A DNA stretch of 64,000 nucleotides. Origin: Gymnothorax reevesii. Its lineage: Eukaryota > Chordata > Actinopteri > Anguilliformes > Muraenidae. The position numbers and the translations under genes were made by a program. Positions 23,661-30,616 of this stretch are shown here, in pieces (position 1 is the first letter of the stretch; each line of letters starts with the position of its first letter). The notes under the pieces were generated by a model. It was not told the origin of the DNA. It did no database searches and was given only the letters and a program-made list of their open reading frames with translations. The DNA is taken from assembly GCA_029721435.1 (NCBI GenBank), contig CM056581.1, forward strand, positions 70,480,712-70,544,711, read 5' to 3'.

Positions 23661-26600
23661 TCAAACACGGGATAAGCAATCAGCAATTACATTGTCTGTA
23701 CCTTTCACATGCTTAATTTCCAAGTCAAACTCCTGTAAAATCAAACTCCAATTCAACAATCTCCGATTCTTGTTTTTCATCTTACTCAAAAACATTAACG
23801 GATTGTGGTCAGTGTACACAATCATTGGCTTTTCCCCTGTACAAACATAAACCTCAAAGTGTTGTAAAGAAAGGACGAGAGCCAACAGTTCCTTCTCTAT
23901 TGTGGAATAGTTTGTTTGGTGGCGATTGAACTTCCTGGAGAAGTATGCCACGGGATGCTCAATGTCATCAGAGTCACTTCTCTGTAGGAGCACAGATCCA
24001 CAAGCTTGGTCGCTAGCATCGACCGCGATGGAGAACGGTTTGTTGAAGTCAGGAGATTTGAGCACGGGGAAGTGACACAGCAGAGACTTCAGGTGATCGA
24101 AAGCTCTCTGGCATGCATCATCCCAGGTGAACTTTACGCCTTTCTTCAGTTGGTTAGTTAGACTGAGAGCAATCTCAGCAAAGTTCTTGCAGAACTTGCG
24201 GTAGTACCCGATCATTCCAAGGAAGCGGCGCAAAGCTTTTTTGTTGTCAGGAACTGGAAAGTCCATGATGGCTTGGACTTTAGCATTTATGGGTGCCACC
24301 TTACCCTGGCCTATGACGTAGCCAAGATAGGTGACAGTAGCACAACCAAAGTCACTCTTGTTCAGGTTAACAGTCAGGTTAGCCTGGGTCAGGCGCTGGA
24401 ACAACGTCTCTACATCTTTTAGATGTTCTTCCCAGGAGTCACTCCATGTGATCAGGTCATCGATGTACGCACCCGTGTGTGGCAATCCGGCGATTGTAGA
24501 CTGTATCATCCTTTGGAACGTGGCTGGGGCATTTTTCATGCCAAAGGGTAGGACTTCATACTGGTACAATCCAGATGGTGTGGCAAAAGCAGAGATGCTC
24601 TTGGCCCTCTCAGTTAAAGGCACACACCAATAACCCTTCAATAAATCAATCTTGGTCAGAAACTTTGCTTGCCCTACACTATCAATACAATCATCAATCC
24701 TAGGTATTGGAAACACATCAGTTCTAGTTACAGCATTGACTTTGCGATAATCTGTACAGAATCTAGTACTTCCATCAGGTTTTGGAACTAGCACACAGGG
24801 TGAACTCCAATCGGAGTTGGAGGGTCTGATAATATCATGTTTTAACATGTACTCAACCTCTTTCTCAGCAATCTTTCTCTTTTCAGGATTCATCCGGTAT
24901 GGATGCTGTTTTATTGATTTGGCATCACCAACATCTACATCATGAGAGGCTATAGTAACTCTCTTTGGAACATCAGGAAACAAATCCTCATATTTCTTGA
25001 TCAACCTTTCAAACTGATCTCTCTGTGAGGGTTCTAAGTGCTGGAGTTTTACATCAAGATTTTGCAACACTTCAGTGTTTGACAATTTACATGAAAGAAC
25101 TTCAGCTTTAATTCTTGGTTCATCATCTTGAAACTCCCCCTCATCTTCACACGTTTCGACCATTGGAGAATCTGAAGTGACAGCTGCAACCCTAGCATTT
25201 CTGTCATGATAAGGCTTTAGCATGTTAATATGACACAATTGTTTTGGTTTTCTCCTATCTGGAGTCTTCACAATGTAATTGAGATCATTGAGTTTTGTCA
25301 GAATTTCATAAGGACCATGAAATCTAGCCTGCAATGGATTGGACTGCAAGGGAAACAACACAAGGACCATTTCTCCTGGTTTAAACTCACGGCTTCTAGC
25401 CTTATGATCATACCAAGTTTTCATTTTTCCCTGACTTGATTTCAAGTTCTCTTTGGCAAGGTCACAAGCTGCACGCAATCTTTCCTTGAACTTGCTAACA
25501 TAGTCTAACAGACTGATTTGCGGCTCTTCCTCTTGCCATTGTTCACTCAATAATAGCAAAGGTCCTCTCACTTCATGACCAAACACTAGCTCAAATGGAC
25601 TGAATCCAGTAGACTCCTGCACTGCTTCTCTAGCTGCAAACAACAGCAAATGAACCCCTTCATCCCAGTCTTTCTCATGGTCATAACAATAAGTCCTCAT
25701 CATTGTCTTGAGAGTGGAATGAAACCGCTCTAAGGCACCCTGACTTTCTGGATGATAGGCACTAGAAAGAATCTGTTTTGCACCTAGTTCATACACAACC
25801 TGCTGAAACAATCCTGAAGTGAAATTGCTACCTTGGTCTGACTGAATTTCCCTGGGAAGGCCAAACAACGTGAAGAACTTTATCAAAGCCTTCGAGATTG
25901 CAGTTGCCTTGATGTTACGTAGAGGTATGGCTTCGGGGAATCTGGTAGATGCACACATGATTGTCAACAAGTACTGATTTCCAGATCTAGTCTTGGGTAA
26001 TGGACCAACGCAATCAACAATGACCCTAGAGAATGGCTCCCCAAATGCTGGGATAGGCTGCAATGGAGCTACAGGTGGGTCTAACTGGTGTTTTCCAACT
26101 ACCTGACAAGTGTGACAGGTTTTGCAAAAGTTGGAAACGTCTTTCCGAAGCCCAGGCCAAAAGAAGTGTTTCATGATCTTATCAACAGTCTTGTTAACAC
26201 CAAGATGACCTCCTAAAGGTAAACTATGAGCCATTGTTAAGATCTCATTCCTATAGACCTTTGGAACAACAATTTGCCTGACCACTGCCCAATCTGCATT
26301 GGCAGGGATATCAGGAGGGCGCCACTTCCGCATCAACACACCATCCTTGAGATAATACCCAACTGGAACTGCGTCTATTTCTTTATAAGGAAGGGCTCTC
26401 CTCTTTAGTACACCAATTTCAGGATCATTAGTTTGCTCCTCAATCAACCGCTTTCTGGACAGAGACAAGTCTCCAGACACATCAGAATCACCAGACCCAT
26501 CCGGCTGGCTGAATAGAGAACTGATAAAAGTATCTGATAAGTCCTCAAACGGAGAAACCATAATAGGCCAATCAGAGTCATGAGGCGAACCACCTGAGTC

Positions 26601-28475
26601 CTGACTATTCAATGTACTGGACGGCACCACATCATCTTCTTCTTTAGCCTTCTTGGCCATAGCACGAGTCACTGCGCAAGAAGGATACAGAGATGGGTCC
26701 TCATCCCCATCTTCAGTGCTCGGCTGTGAAGTAAGATGTACAGGGGGAACTACTTTGCCCCCAGCCAGGTCATTGCCTAGCAACAGAGAAACACCCTTTA
26801 TAGGTAGACTTGACATAAGTCCCACCTTTACCTGTCCTGTAACTAAATCTGACTTCAAGAATATAGAGCGCAGGGGTACAGATACAGTCCTCCCTTCAAT
26901 ACCTTGTACAAGTATGAAATCCCCTGAAGCGGTCTCATCACGTAACTCCAAGGAGTCCATCAACAAAAGTGACTGAGAAGCTCCGGTATCCCTTAGGATA
27001 TATATGGGGACAGGAGTAGTATGCTCATTCAGAGCCACAAATCCCTCTGACACAAATGGAAGAAATTCCTCCCTCACGAAGTCAGCTGTATCAGGCTTTT
27101 TAGCCCCACAAGAAGCAGGCAATTTAGCAGATTGGTGATCTACTACAGGGGTTACTAACCTTGTTTTCACAAAGGCATTTGGTTTGGTATCCTTTTCTTT
27201 TTCTTTTTTAGCTTTAAGGAACCAACAGTTAGTTGTAACATGACCAGATTTCTTGCAATAACTGCAAACTAGACCACTTTTGTCACTGTCAGCTTTCACA
27301 CTTTGATCAGACCTGTTACTGGATTTCTGAGCACCATCACCAGATTTGTCTTTGTCTTTGGGTGAGGAATCTTGGGTATCACCGTAACCCTTTTTCTGAA
27401 ATTGGGACCATTTATTGTTACTGCTAGACTGAAATTTGGACTTATGAGTGAGAACATATTCATCTGCAAATTTGGCAGCTGATTGCAAGTTCAGTGCTTG
27501 CTTCTCATTAAGGTAGGTCTTAACATCATCCTTAACACAGTTCTTGAATTCTTCAACTAACACCATCTCTTTTAGTGAGTTGAAATCATCCTTGACCTCC
27601 ATAGAAGTACACCAGCGCTCAAAGCAAACCTGCTTCTCATTAGCAAATTCAACATAAGTCTGATTTTCAGATTTCTTCAGACCTCTGAATTTCTGTCGGT
27701 AAGCCTCTGGAACCAACTCATAAGCTCTCAAAATAACCTTTTTGACAACCTCATAATCAGAGGAATCATCTGCAGACAAAGCCGAATAGGCTTGTTGAGC
27801 TTTACCCTTGAGGACAGTTTGCAACATCAGAGGCCAGTGTTCCTTTGGCCACTGGCAACTCTTTGCTACCTTTTCAAAACACTGGAAATAGTTGTCAACA
27901 TCCTTTTCTGAAAATGGAGGCACCAGTTTTACCTCCTGGCTAGCCCGAAATTTATTTTCAGTTGCAATTTTTATTTTTAGTTGCTCCATTTGGAGTCTTT
28001 GTTCTCTATCGAATTTTTCTAATTCAAAATCTCTCTGTCTTGCAAATTTTTCTAACTCAAATTCTCTTTGTTTTTCTTCTCTTGCAAATTTTTCTAACTC
28101 AAACTGCCTTTGTTTTTCTTTTTCTTCCCTCTCAAATTCTCTTTGTTTTTCTTTTTCCTCCCTTTCTTTTTCTCTTTCTTCCCTTTCTTTCTCTTTTTCC
28201 TCCCTTTCTTTTTCTCTTTCCTCCCTTTCAATCTCTAGCATTTTTAATTTAAGTTCCATTTCTATATTTGGATTTTCCACTGGAAACTGTTCCAGATCTC
28301 CTGGTGCAAACACATTTTCATCAATGTAATATTCAACTATCTCTCTAGCCAGTCTTGCTTTTCGCATGGCTGGTTTTACCTCTGTCAGCTCCAACTGTCT
28401 GCAAATTTCTAGCAGTTCTGTCTTTTTAAAAGACTTCAAAACCCCTACGGTTGGTGATGCCAAGAAATCATCCAT
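23661..28475 (-). CDS. gag-pol: Gag-Pol polyprotein of a Gmr1-type retrotransposon
   Basis: A single intact frame of 1604 residues. The frame stays open 11 codons further upstream, to a GTG at 28508, but the first ATG is at 28475 in good context (G at -3 and +4), with no ATG between it and the LTR. Residue numbers below count from that ATG. Order: helical N-terminus (about 10-55); charged E/K/R coil (about 70-165); SCAN-like capsid region (about 180-346); CCHC knuckle (404-417); aspartic protease with DTG at 496-498; integrase with HHCC zinc site (H750, H757, C787, C790) and DD35E triad (D821, D880, E916), then GPY motif near 1054; reverse transcriptase with YIDD at 1337-1340; RNase H (D1486, E1527, D1556) ending at the C-terminus. 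No frameshift or stop separates gag from pol, so the protein is presumably made as one chain and cut by its own protease. No catalytic residue appears to be missing. Integrase upstream of RT is the group hallmark. Confidence 0.95.
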   Translation of the reverse strand: MDDFLASPTVGVLKSFKKTELLEICRQLELTEVKPAMRKARLAREIVEYYIDENVFAPGDLEQFPVENPNIEMELKLKMLEIEREEREKEREEKEKEREEREKEREEKEKQREFEREEKEKQRQFELEKFAREEKQREFELEKFARQRDFELEKFDREQRLQMEQLKIKIATENKFRASQEVKLVPPFSEKDVDNYFQCFEKVAKSCQWPKEHWPLMLQTVLKGKAQQAYSALSADDSSDYEVVKKVILRAYELVPEAYRQKFRGLKKSENQTYVEFANEKQVCFERWCTSMEVKDDFNSLKEMVLVEEFKNCVKDDVKTYLNEKQALNLQSAAKFADEYVLTHKSKFQSSSNNKWSQFQKKGYGDTQDSSPKDKDKSGDGAQKSSNRSDQSVKADSDKSGLVCSYCKKSGHVTTNCWFLKAKKEKEKDTKPNAFVKTRLVTPVVDHQSAKLPASCGAKKPDTADFVREEFLPFVSEGFVALNEHTTPVPIYILRDTGASQSLLLMDSLELRDETASGDFILVQGIEGRTVSVPLRSIFLKSDLVTGQVKVGLMSSLPIKGVSLLLGNDLAGGKVVPPVHLTSQPSTEDGDEDPSLYPSCAVTRAMAKKAKEEDDVVPSSTLNSQDSGGSPHDSDWPIMVSPFEDLSDTFISSLFSQPDGSGDSDVSGDLSLSRKRLIEEQTNDPEIGVLKRRALPYKEIDAVPVGYYLKDGVLMRKWRPPDIPANADWAVVRQIVVPKVYRNEILTMAHSLPLGGHLGVNKTVDKIMKHFFWPGLRKDVSNFCKTCHTCQVVGKHQLDPPVAPLQPIPAFGEPFSRVIVDCVGPLPKTRSGNQYLLTIMCASTRFPEAIPLRNIKATAISKALIKFFTLFGLPREIQSDQGSNFTSGLFQQVVYELGAKQILSSAYHPESQGALERFHSTLKTMMRTYCYDHEKDWDEGVHLLLFAAREAVQESTGFSPFELVFGHEVRGPLLLLSEQWQEEEPQISLLDYVSKFKERLRAACDLAKENLKSSQGKMKTWYDHKARSREFKPGEMVLVLFPLQSNPLQARFHGPYEILTKLNDLNYIVKTPDRRKPKQLCHINMLKPYHDRNARVAAVTSDSPMVETCEDEGEFQDDEPRIKAEVLSCKLSNTEVLQNLDVKLQHLEPSQRDQFERLIKKYEDLFPDVPKRVTIASHDVDVGDAKSIKQHPYRMNPEKRKIAEKEVEYMLKHDIIRPSNSDWSSPCVLVPKPDGSTRFCTDYRKVNAVTRTDVFPIPRIDDCIDSVGQAKFLTKIDLLKGYWCVPLTERAKSISAFATPSGLYQYEVLPFGMKNAPATFQRMIQSTIAGLPHTGAYIDDLITWSDSWEEHLKDVETLFQRLTQANLTVNLNKSDFGCATVTYLGYVIGQGKVAPINAKVQAIMDFPVPDNKKALRRFLGMIGYYRKFCKNFAEIALSLTNQLKKGVKFTWDDACQRAFDHLKSLLCHFPVLKSPDFNKPFSIAVDASDQACGSVLLQRSDSDDIEHPVAYFSRKFNRHQTNYSTIEKELLALVLSLQHFEVYVCTGEKPMIVYTDHNPLMFLSKMKNKNRRLLNWSLILQEFDLEIKHVKGTDNVIADCLSRV
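23664..24071 (-). other. RNase H domain at the C-terminus
   Basis: 'AVDASD', 'YSTIEKELLAL', 'VYTDHNPL' and 'NVIADCLSR' carry the expected acidic residues (D1486, E1527, D1556 and D1599). It degrades the RNA strand during reverse transcription and trims the polypurine primer. The frame stops at once after this domain, as expected when integrase lies upstream. Confidence 0.92.
24249..25001 (-). other. Reverse transcriptase domain
   Basis: Gypsy-type RT motifs in order: 'SPCVLVPKPDGS', 'RFCTDYRKVN', 'LTKIDLLKGYW' with the first catalytic Asp (residue 1277), 'LPFGMKNAPATFQR', YIDD at 24456-24467 holding the other two catalytic Asps, 'NKSDFG' and 'LGYVIG'. All positions needed for catalysis are present. 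Confidence 0.96.
25209..26261 (-). other. Integrase domain (upstream of RT)
   Basis: HHCC zinc site (H750, H757, C787, C790), catalytic core with D821, D880 and E916 (58 and 35 residues between them), 'SDQGSNF' around the second Asp, and a C-terminal GPY/F module ('ARFHGPYEI') followed by 'HINMLKPYH'. It joins the element's cDNA to host DNA. There is no chromodomain, so no obvious chromatin-targeting module explains the satellite insertion. Confidence 0.95.
26739..27011 (-). other. Aspartic protease domain
   Basis: Active-site 'DTGAS' (Asp at 26988-26990) and, about 70 residues later, 'LLLGNDLAGG', the flap-distal motif of retropepsins. It is expected to act as a homodimer and cut Gag-Pol. 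It is followed by a Ser/Asp-rich linker of roughly 160 residues before the integrase. Confidence 0.88.
27225..27266 (-). other. CCHC zinc knuckle (nucleocapsid)
   Basis: C-x2-C-x4-H-x4-C at residues 404, 407, 412 and 417 of gag-pol. This is the classical nucleocapsid knuckle, which binds element RNA during packaging. It sits between the capsid-like region and the protease. Confidence 0.93.
27438..27941 (-). other. Gag capsid region, SCAN-like
   Basis: This region (about residues 179-346) is helical and contains a W-rich stretch, 'AYRQKFRG', 'FERWC' and a VL-EEF-K pattern followed by 'SAAKFADEY'. The layout resembles the vertebrate SCAN dimerisation domain. It is published that SCAN derives from the capsid of Gmr1-type elements. 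The assignment here rests on pattern reading, not an alignment. Confidence 0.65.
28031..28258 (-). other. Repetitive charged coiled-coil segment of Gag
   Basis: Encodes runs of Glu, Lys and Arg with a repeated 'EREEKEKE' pattern, then repeated 'FELEKFAR' units; the two latter repeats are 42 bp apart at 28039 and 28081. It predicts a long charged helix or coiled coil, perhaps for Gag multimerisation. At DNA level it holds an 84-base run (28146-28229) that is purely pyrimidine on the plus strand, hence purine in the element's RNA. Confidence 0.75.
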
Positions 28476-28567
28476 TGCTGTTGTCAATATATATCTAGGA
28501 AAATTCACAAAAACAATTTCACAATTTGGAATGTTAGATTTTCAATAAATTACTCACACAATGGTCT
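28476..28567 (-). other. Leader between primer site and gag-pol ATG
   Basis: A short AT-rich leader with no ATG on the element strand, which supports 28475 as the Gag-Pol start. Packaging signals would be expected here, but none can be recognised by eye. Confidence 0.6.
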
Positions 28568-28588
28568 ATCCCGGACCTTGAGCCCCCA
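28568..28588 (-). other. Primer binding site, tRNA-Pro-like with a 3-nt insertion
   Basis: Three bases after the 5' LTR, the element strand reads TGGGGGCTC, then AAG, then GTCCGGGAT. The first and last parts together equal the 18-base complement of the vertebrate tRNA-Pro 3' end. The nine LTR-proximal bases alone pair with CCA, the discriminator base and five acceptor bases. The tRNA assignment comes from remembered tRNA-Pro sequence; the interruption is seen directly. Confidence 0.75.
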
Positions 28589-28811
28589 ATTTGTTATGGC
28601 CCCAATTTGTTATTACATTTATAACACAACAGCAACAGCAAGGGATGACAAACACAGTTTTAACAACTAAAACACATTTAATTTTTAACGAAGACAAAGA
28701 CTAATAACAACCTACAACTAAAGACCAAGATTGATAAATAAGAAAAAACAGAAATAATTACAGTCCCTTTTTAGTGGGGTGGCTTGGTGATGTCCTGGAT
28801 GAAGAAAATGC

Positions 28812-28880
28812 TCAAACACAGTCAAAGAAATCCACAAAAGAAACGTCACAGGTCTTGAACAGAATGGCAGGTCTGGTCAT
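28812..28880 (-). CDS. Short upstream open frame in the element leader (22 codons)
   Basis: If transcription starts near 28900, this is the first ATG of the transcript. It opens a 22-residue frame ending in TGA within the LTR. Other upstream ATGs in the leader are followed by stops within a few codons. The frame may lower or regulate Gag-Pol translation; there is no evidence of a functional peptide. The start depends on the inferred transcription start. Confidence 0.3.
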   Translation of the reverse strand: MTRPAILFKTCDVSFVDFFDCV

Positions 28881-28925
28881 CTTCTTGCAATTTCTCCTAC
28901 TACTTTACTGTCTCAATTCTTTTCC

Positions 28926-28932
28926 TTATATA
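28926..28932 (-). promoter_or_regulatory. TATA box of the 5' LTR
   Basis: TATATAA on the element strand, preceded by 'GAG' and followed by 'GGAAAAG'. Transcription would be expected to start about 25-30 bases downstream, near 28897-28905. A GT-rich box, GGGTGGGG (complement of 28945-28953), lies about 12 bases upstream and could bind Sp1/KLF factors. The same box sits at 23366-23372 in the 3' LTR. Confidence 0.75.
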
Positions 28933-28982
28933 CTCTTTTGCAGACCCCACCCACATTTAGACCTCTTTTTTTTAACTTTCTG

Positions 28983-29024
28983 AGACTTGCCACAGACATG
29001 TCCAGGACATGTCTAAACATGACT
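28983..29024. promoter_or_regulatory. Cluster of four p53-type half-sites, 5' LTR
   Basis: Four decamers fit or nearly fit RRRCWWGYYY: AGACTTGCCA (28983-28992, one mismatch), AGACATGTCC (28994-29003, perfect), GGACATGTCT (29005-29014, perfect) and AAACATGACT (29015-29024, one mismatch). Gaps are 1, 1 and 0 bases. The two central decamers form a full p53 response element with a one-base spacer. The cluster lies about 50-100 bases upstream of the TATA box. Binding by p53, p63 or p73 is inferred from the consensus only. Confidence 0.7.
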
Positions 29025-29087
29025 CCAGTCTGAGCTTAACAAAAAAAAGGTAAATACTGCCATCCAGTGGCCTATATTCACATTACA

Positions 29088-29091
29088 AAAC
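29088..29091. repeat. Target site duplication, right copy (AAAC)
   Basis: Matches 23028-23031. It is followed by 'ctagaagaagcg', the expected continuation of the interrupted B monomer. Confidence 0.9.
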
Positions 29092-29204
29092 CTAGAAGAA
29101 GCGTGTTTTCATGAAAGAGCGTATGGAGACAATATCAGCGCTCTAGCTCGCTTCCTTAAGAAGATAGCAGCCAATTCACTCCTATTTAGTCATACAGTGA
29201 AAAT
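29092..29204. repeat. Right part of the split B monomer
   Basis: The 113 bp that complete the B monomer begun at 22793. It starts at 'ctagaagaagcg' and runs to the normal monomer boundary before the C unit at 29205. Confidence 0.95.
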
Positions 29205-30616
29205 TCACTCATGTTTGTCACTTTCCCACTGATTTACACACAGAATGAAAATTTTTGACATGCAGAAGTTAAAAAAAAGAAAGTTTTTAAAAAAGTGTAT
29301 ATCTTCACTTCAGAGACTAATATTCACTTCCAATAGGCCATACAAGCACATTGGAAAAATTGGTGGCATATATGCAGTGCAACAGAGATCTGAAGCATTT
29401 CCCAGGCCAGATACACGCAGAGATTCACATTCTGAGCTTAAAACCTCAAAGAAGCGTGTTTTCATGAAAGAGCGTATGGAGACAATATCAGCGCTCTAGC
29501 TCGCTTCCTTAAGAAGATAGCAGCCAATTCACTCCTATTTAGTCATACAGTGAAAATTCACTCATGTTTGTCACTTTCCCACTGATTTACACACAGAATG
29601 AAAATTTTTGACATGCAGAAGTTAAAAAAAAGAAAGTTTTTAAAAAAGTGTATATCTTCACTACAGAGACTCATATTCACTTCCAATAGGCCATAAAAAC
29701 ACATTGGAAAAATGGATGGCATATATGCAGTGCAACAGTGATCTGAAGCATTTCCCAGGCCAGATACACGCAGAGATTCACATTCTGAGCTTAAAACCTC
29801 AAAGTAGCGTGTTTTCATGAAAGAGCGTATGGAGACAATATCAGCGCTCTAGGTCGCTTCCTTAAGAAGATAGCAGCCAATTCACTCCTATTTAGTCATA
29901 CAGTGAAAATTCACTCATGTTTGTCACTTTCCCACTGATTTACACACAGAATGAAAATTTTTGACACGCAGAAGTTAAAAAAAAGAAAGTTTTTAAAAAA
30001 GTGTATATCTTCACTACAGAGACTCATATTCACTTCCAATAGGCCATAAAAACACATTGGAAAAATGGATGGCATATATGCAGTGCAACAATGATCTGAA
30101 GCATTTCCCAGGCCAGATACACGCAGAGATTCACATTCTGAGCTTAAAACCTCAAAGAAGCGTGTTTTCATGAAAGAGCGTATGGAGACAATATCAACGC
30201 TCTAGCTCGCTTCCTTAAGAAGATAGCAGCCAATTCACTCCTACTTAGTCATACAGTGAAAATTCACTCATGTTTGTCACTTTCCCACTGATTTACACAC
30301 AGAATGAAAATTTTTGACATGCAGAAGTTAAAAAAAAGAAAGTTTTTAAAAAAGTGTATATCTTCACTACAGAGACTCATATTCACTTCCAATAGGCCAT
30401 AAAAACACATTGGAAAAATGGATGGCATATATGCAGTGCAACAGTGATCTGAAGCATTTCCCAGGCCAGATACACGCAGAGATTCACATTCTGAGCTTAA
30501 AACCTCAAAGTAGCGTGTTTTCATGAAAGAGCGTATGGAGACAATATCAGCGCTCTAGCTCGCTTCCTTAAGAAGATAGCAGCCAATTCACTCCTATTTA
30601 GTCATACAGTGAAAAT
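29205..30616. repeat. Four-monomer block C, A-t, A-a, A-t
   Basis: Units at 29205, 29558, 29911 and 30264. The run 29558-30616 recurs with the same markers at 33088-34146 (offset 3530 bp, ten monomers). The unit at 29911 carries two linked private changes in its tail, 'atatcaacg' and 'cctacttag'. Confidence 0.85.

Larger units (their letters stand above)
23032..29087 (-). mobile_element. Complete Gmr1-type Ty3/gypsy LTR retrotransposon
   Basis: A 6056-bp element on the minus strand with two 496-bp LTRs that match base for base by eye, TG...CA ends, a 4-bp target duplication, a tRNA-Pro-like primer site next to the 5' LTR, a short purine-rich tract next to the 3' LTR and one uninterrupted gag-pol frame. 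Domain order is Gag, zinc knuckle, protease, integrase, reverse transcriptase, RNase H. Integrase before RT is the Ty1/copia order, but the RT and integrase motifs are gypsy-like; that combination defines the Gmr1 group. There is no env frame and no chromodomain. It replicates through an RNA intermediate copied in cytoplasmic particles. Matching LTRs and an intact frame imply a recent insertion. No second copy or solo LTR occurs in the window. Confidence 0.95.
28592..29087 (-). repeat. 5' LTR (496 bp)
   Basis: Promoter LTR of the minus-strand element. In element orientation it begins TGTAATG and ends CATAACA, an imperfect short terminal inverted repeat. It contains, in order, a p53-type half-site cluster (29024-28983), a GT-rich box (28953-28945), a TATA box (28932-28926), a short upstream open frame and an ATTAAA signal. 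The primer site follows three bases after its end. I see no difference from the other LTR. Confidence 0.95.

Noticed and set aside
26262..26739. A second gene or frame break in the Ser/Asp-rich stretch between protease and integrase
   Set aside because: The reading frame is continuous with no stop; the stretch reads as a low-complexity linker within the polyprotein.
28476..28508. Upstream extension of gag-pol to GTG at 28508
   Set aside because: A GTG start is a bacterial convention; in a eukaryotic element the first ATG at 28475 with good context is the likely start.
24331..28548. Plus-strand open frames across the retrotransposon interior, including a Ser/Phe-rich one at 27892-28329
   Set aside because: These are shadows of gag-pol on the opposite strand. 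The Ser/Phe/Leu-rich ones merely reflect the complement of the E/K/R-coding purine tract.
23028..29091. 5-bp target duplication (AAAAC)
   Set aside because: It would require the LTR to end without its terminal A, breaking the TG...CA ends; 4 bp fits both the LTR ends and the 352-bp monomer sum.
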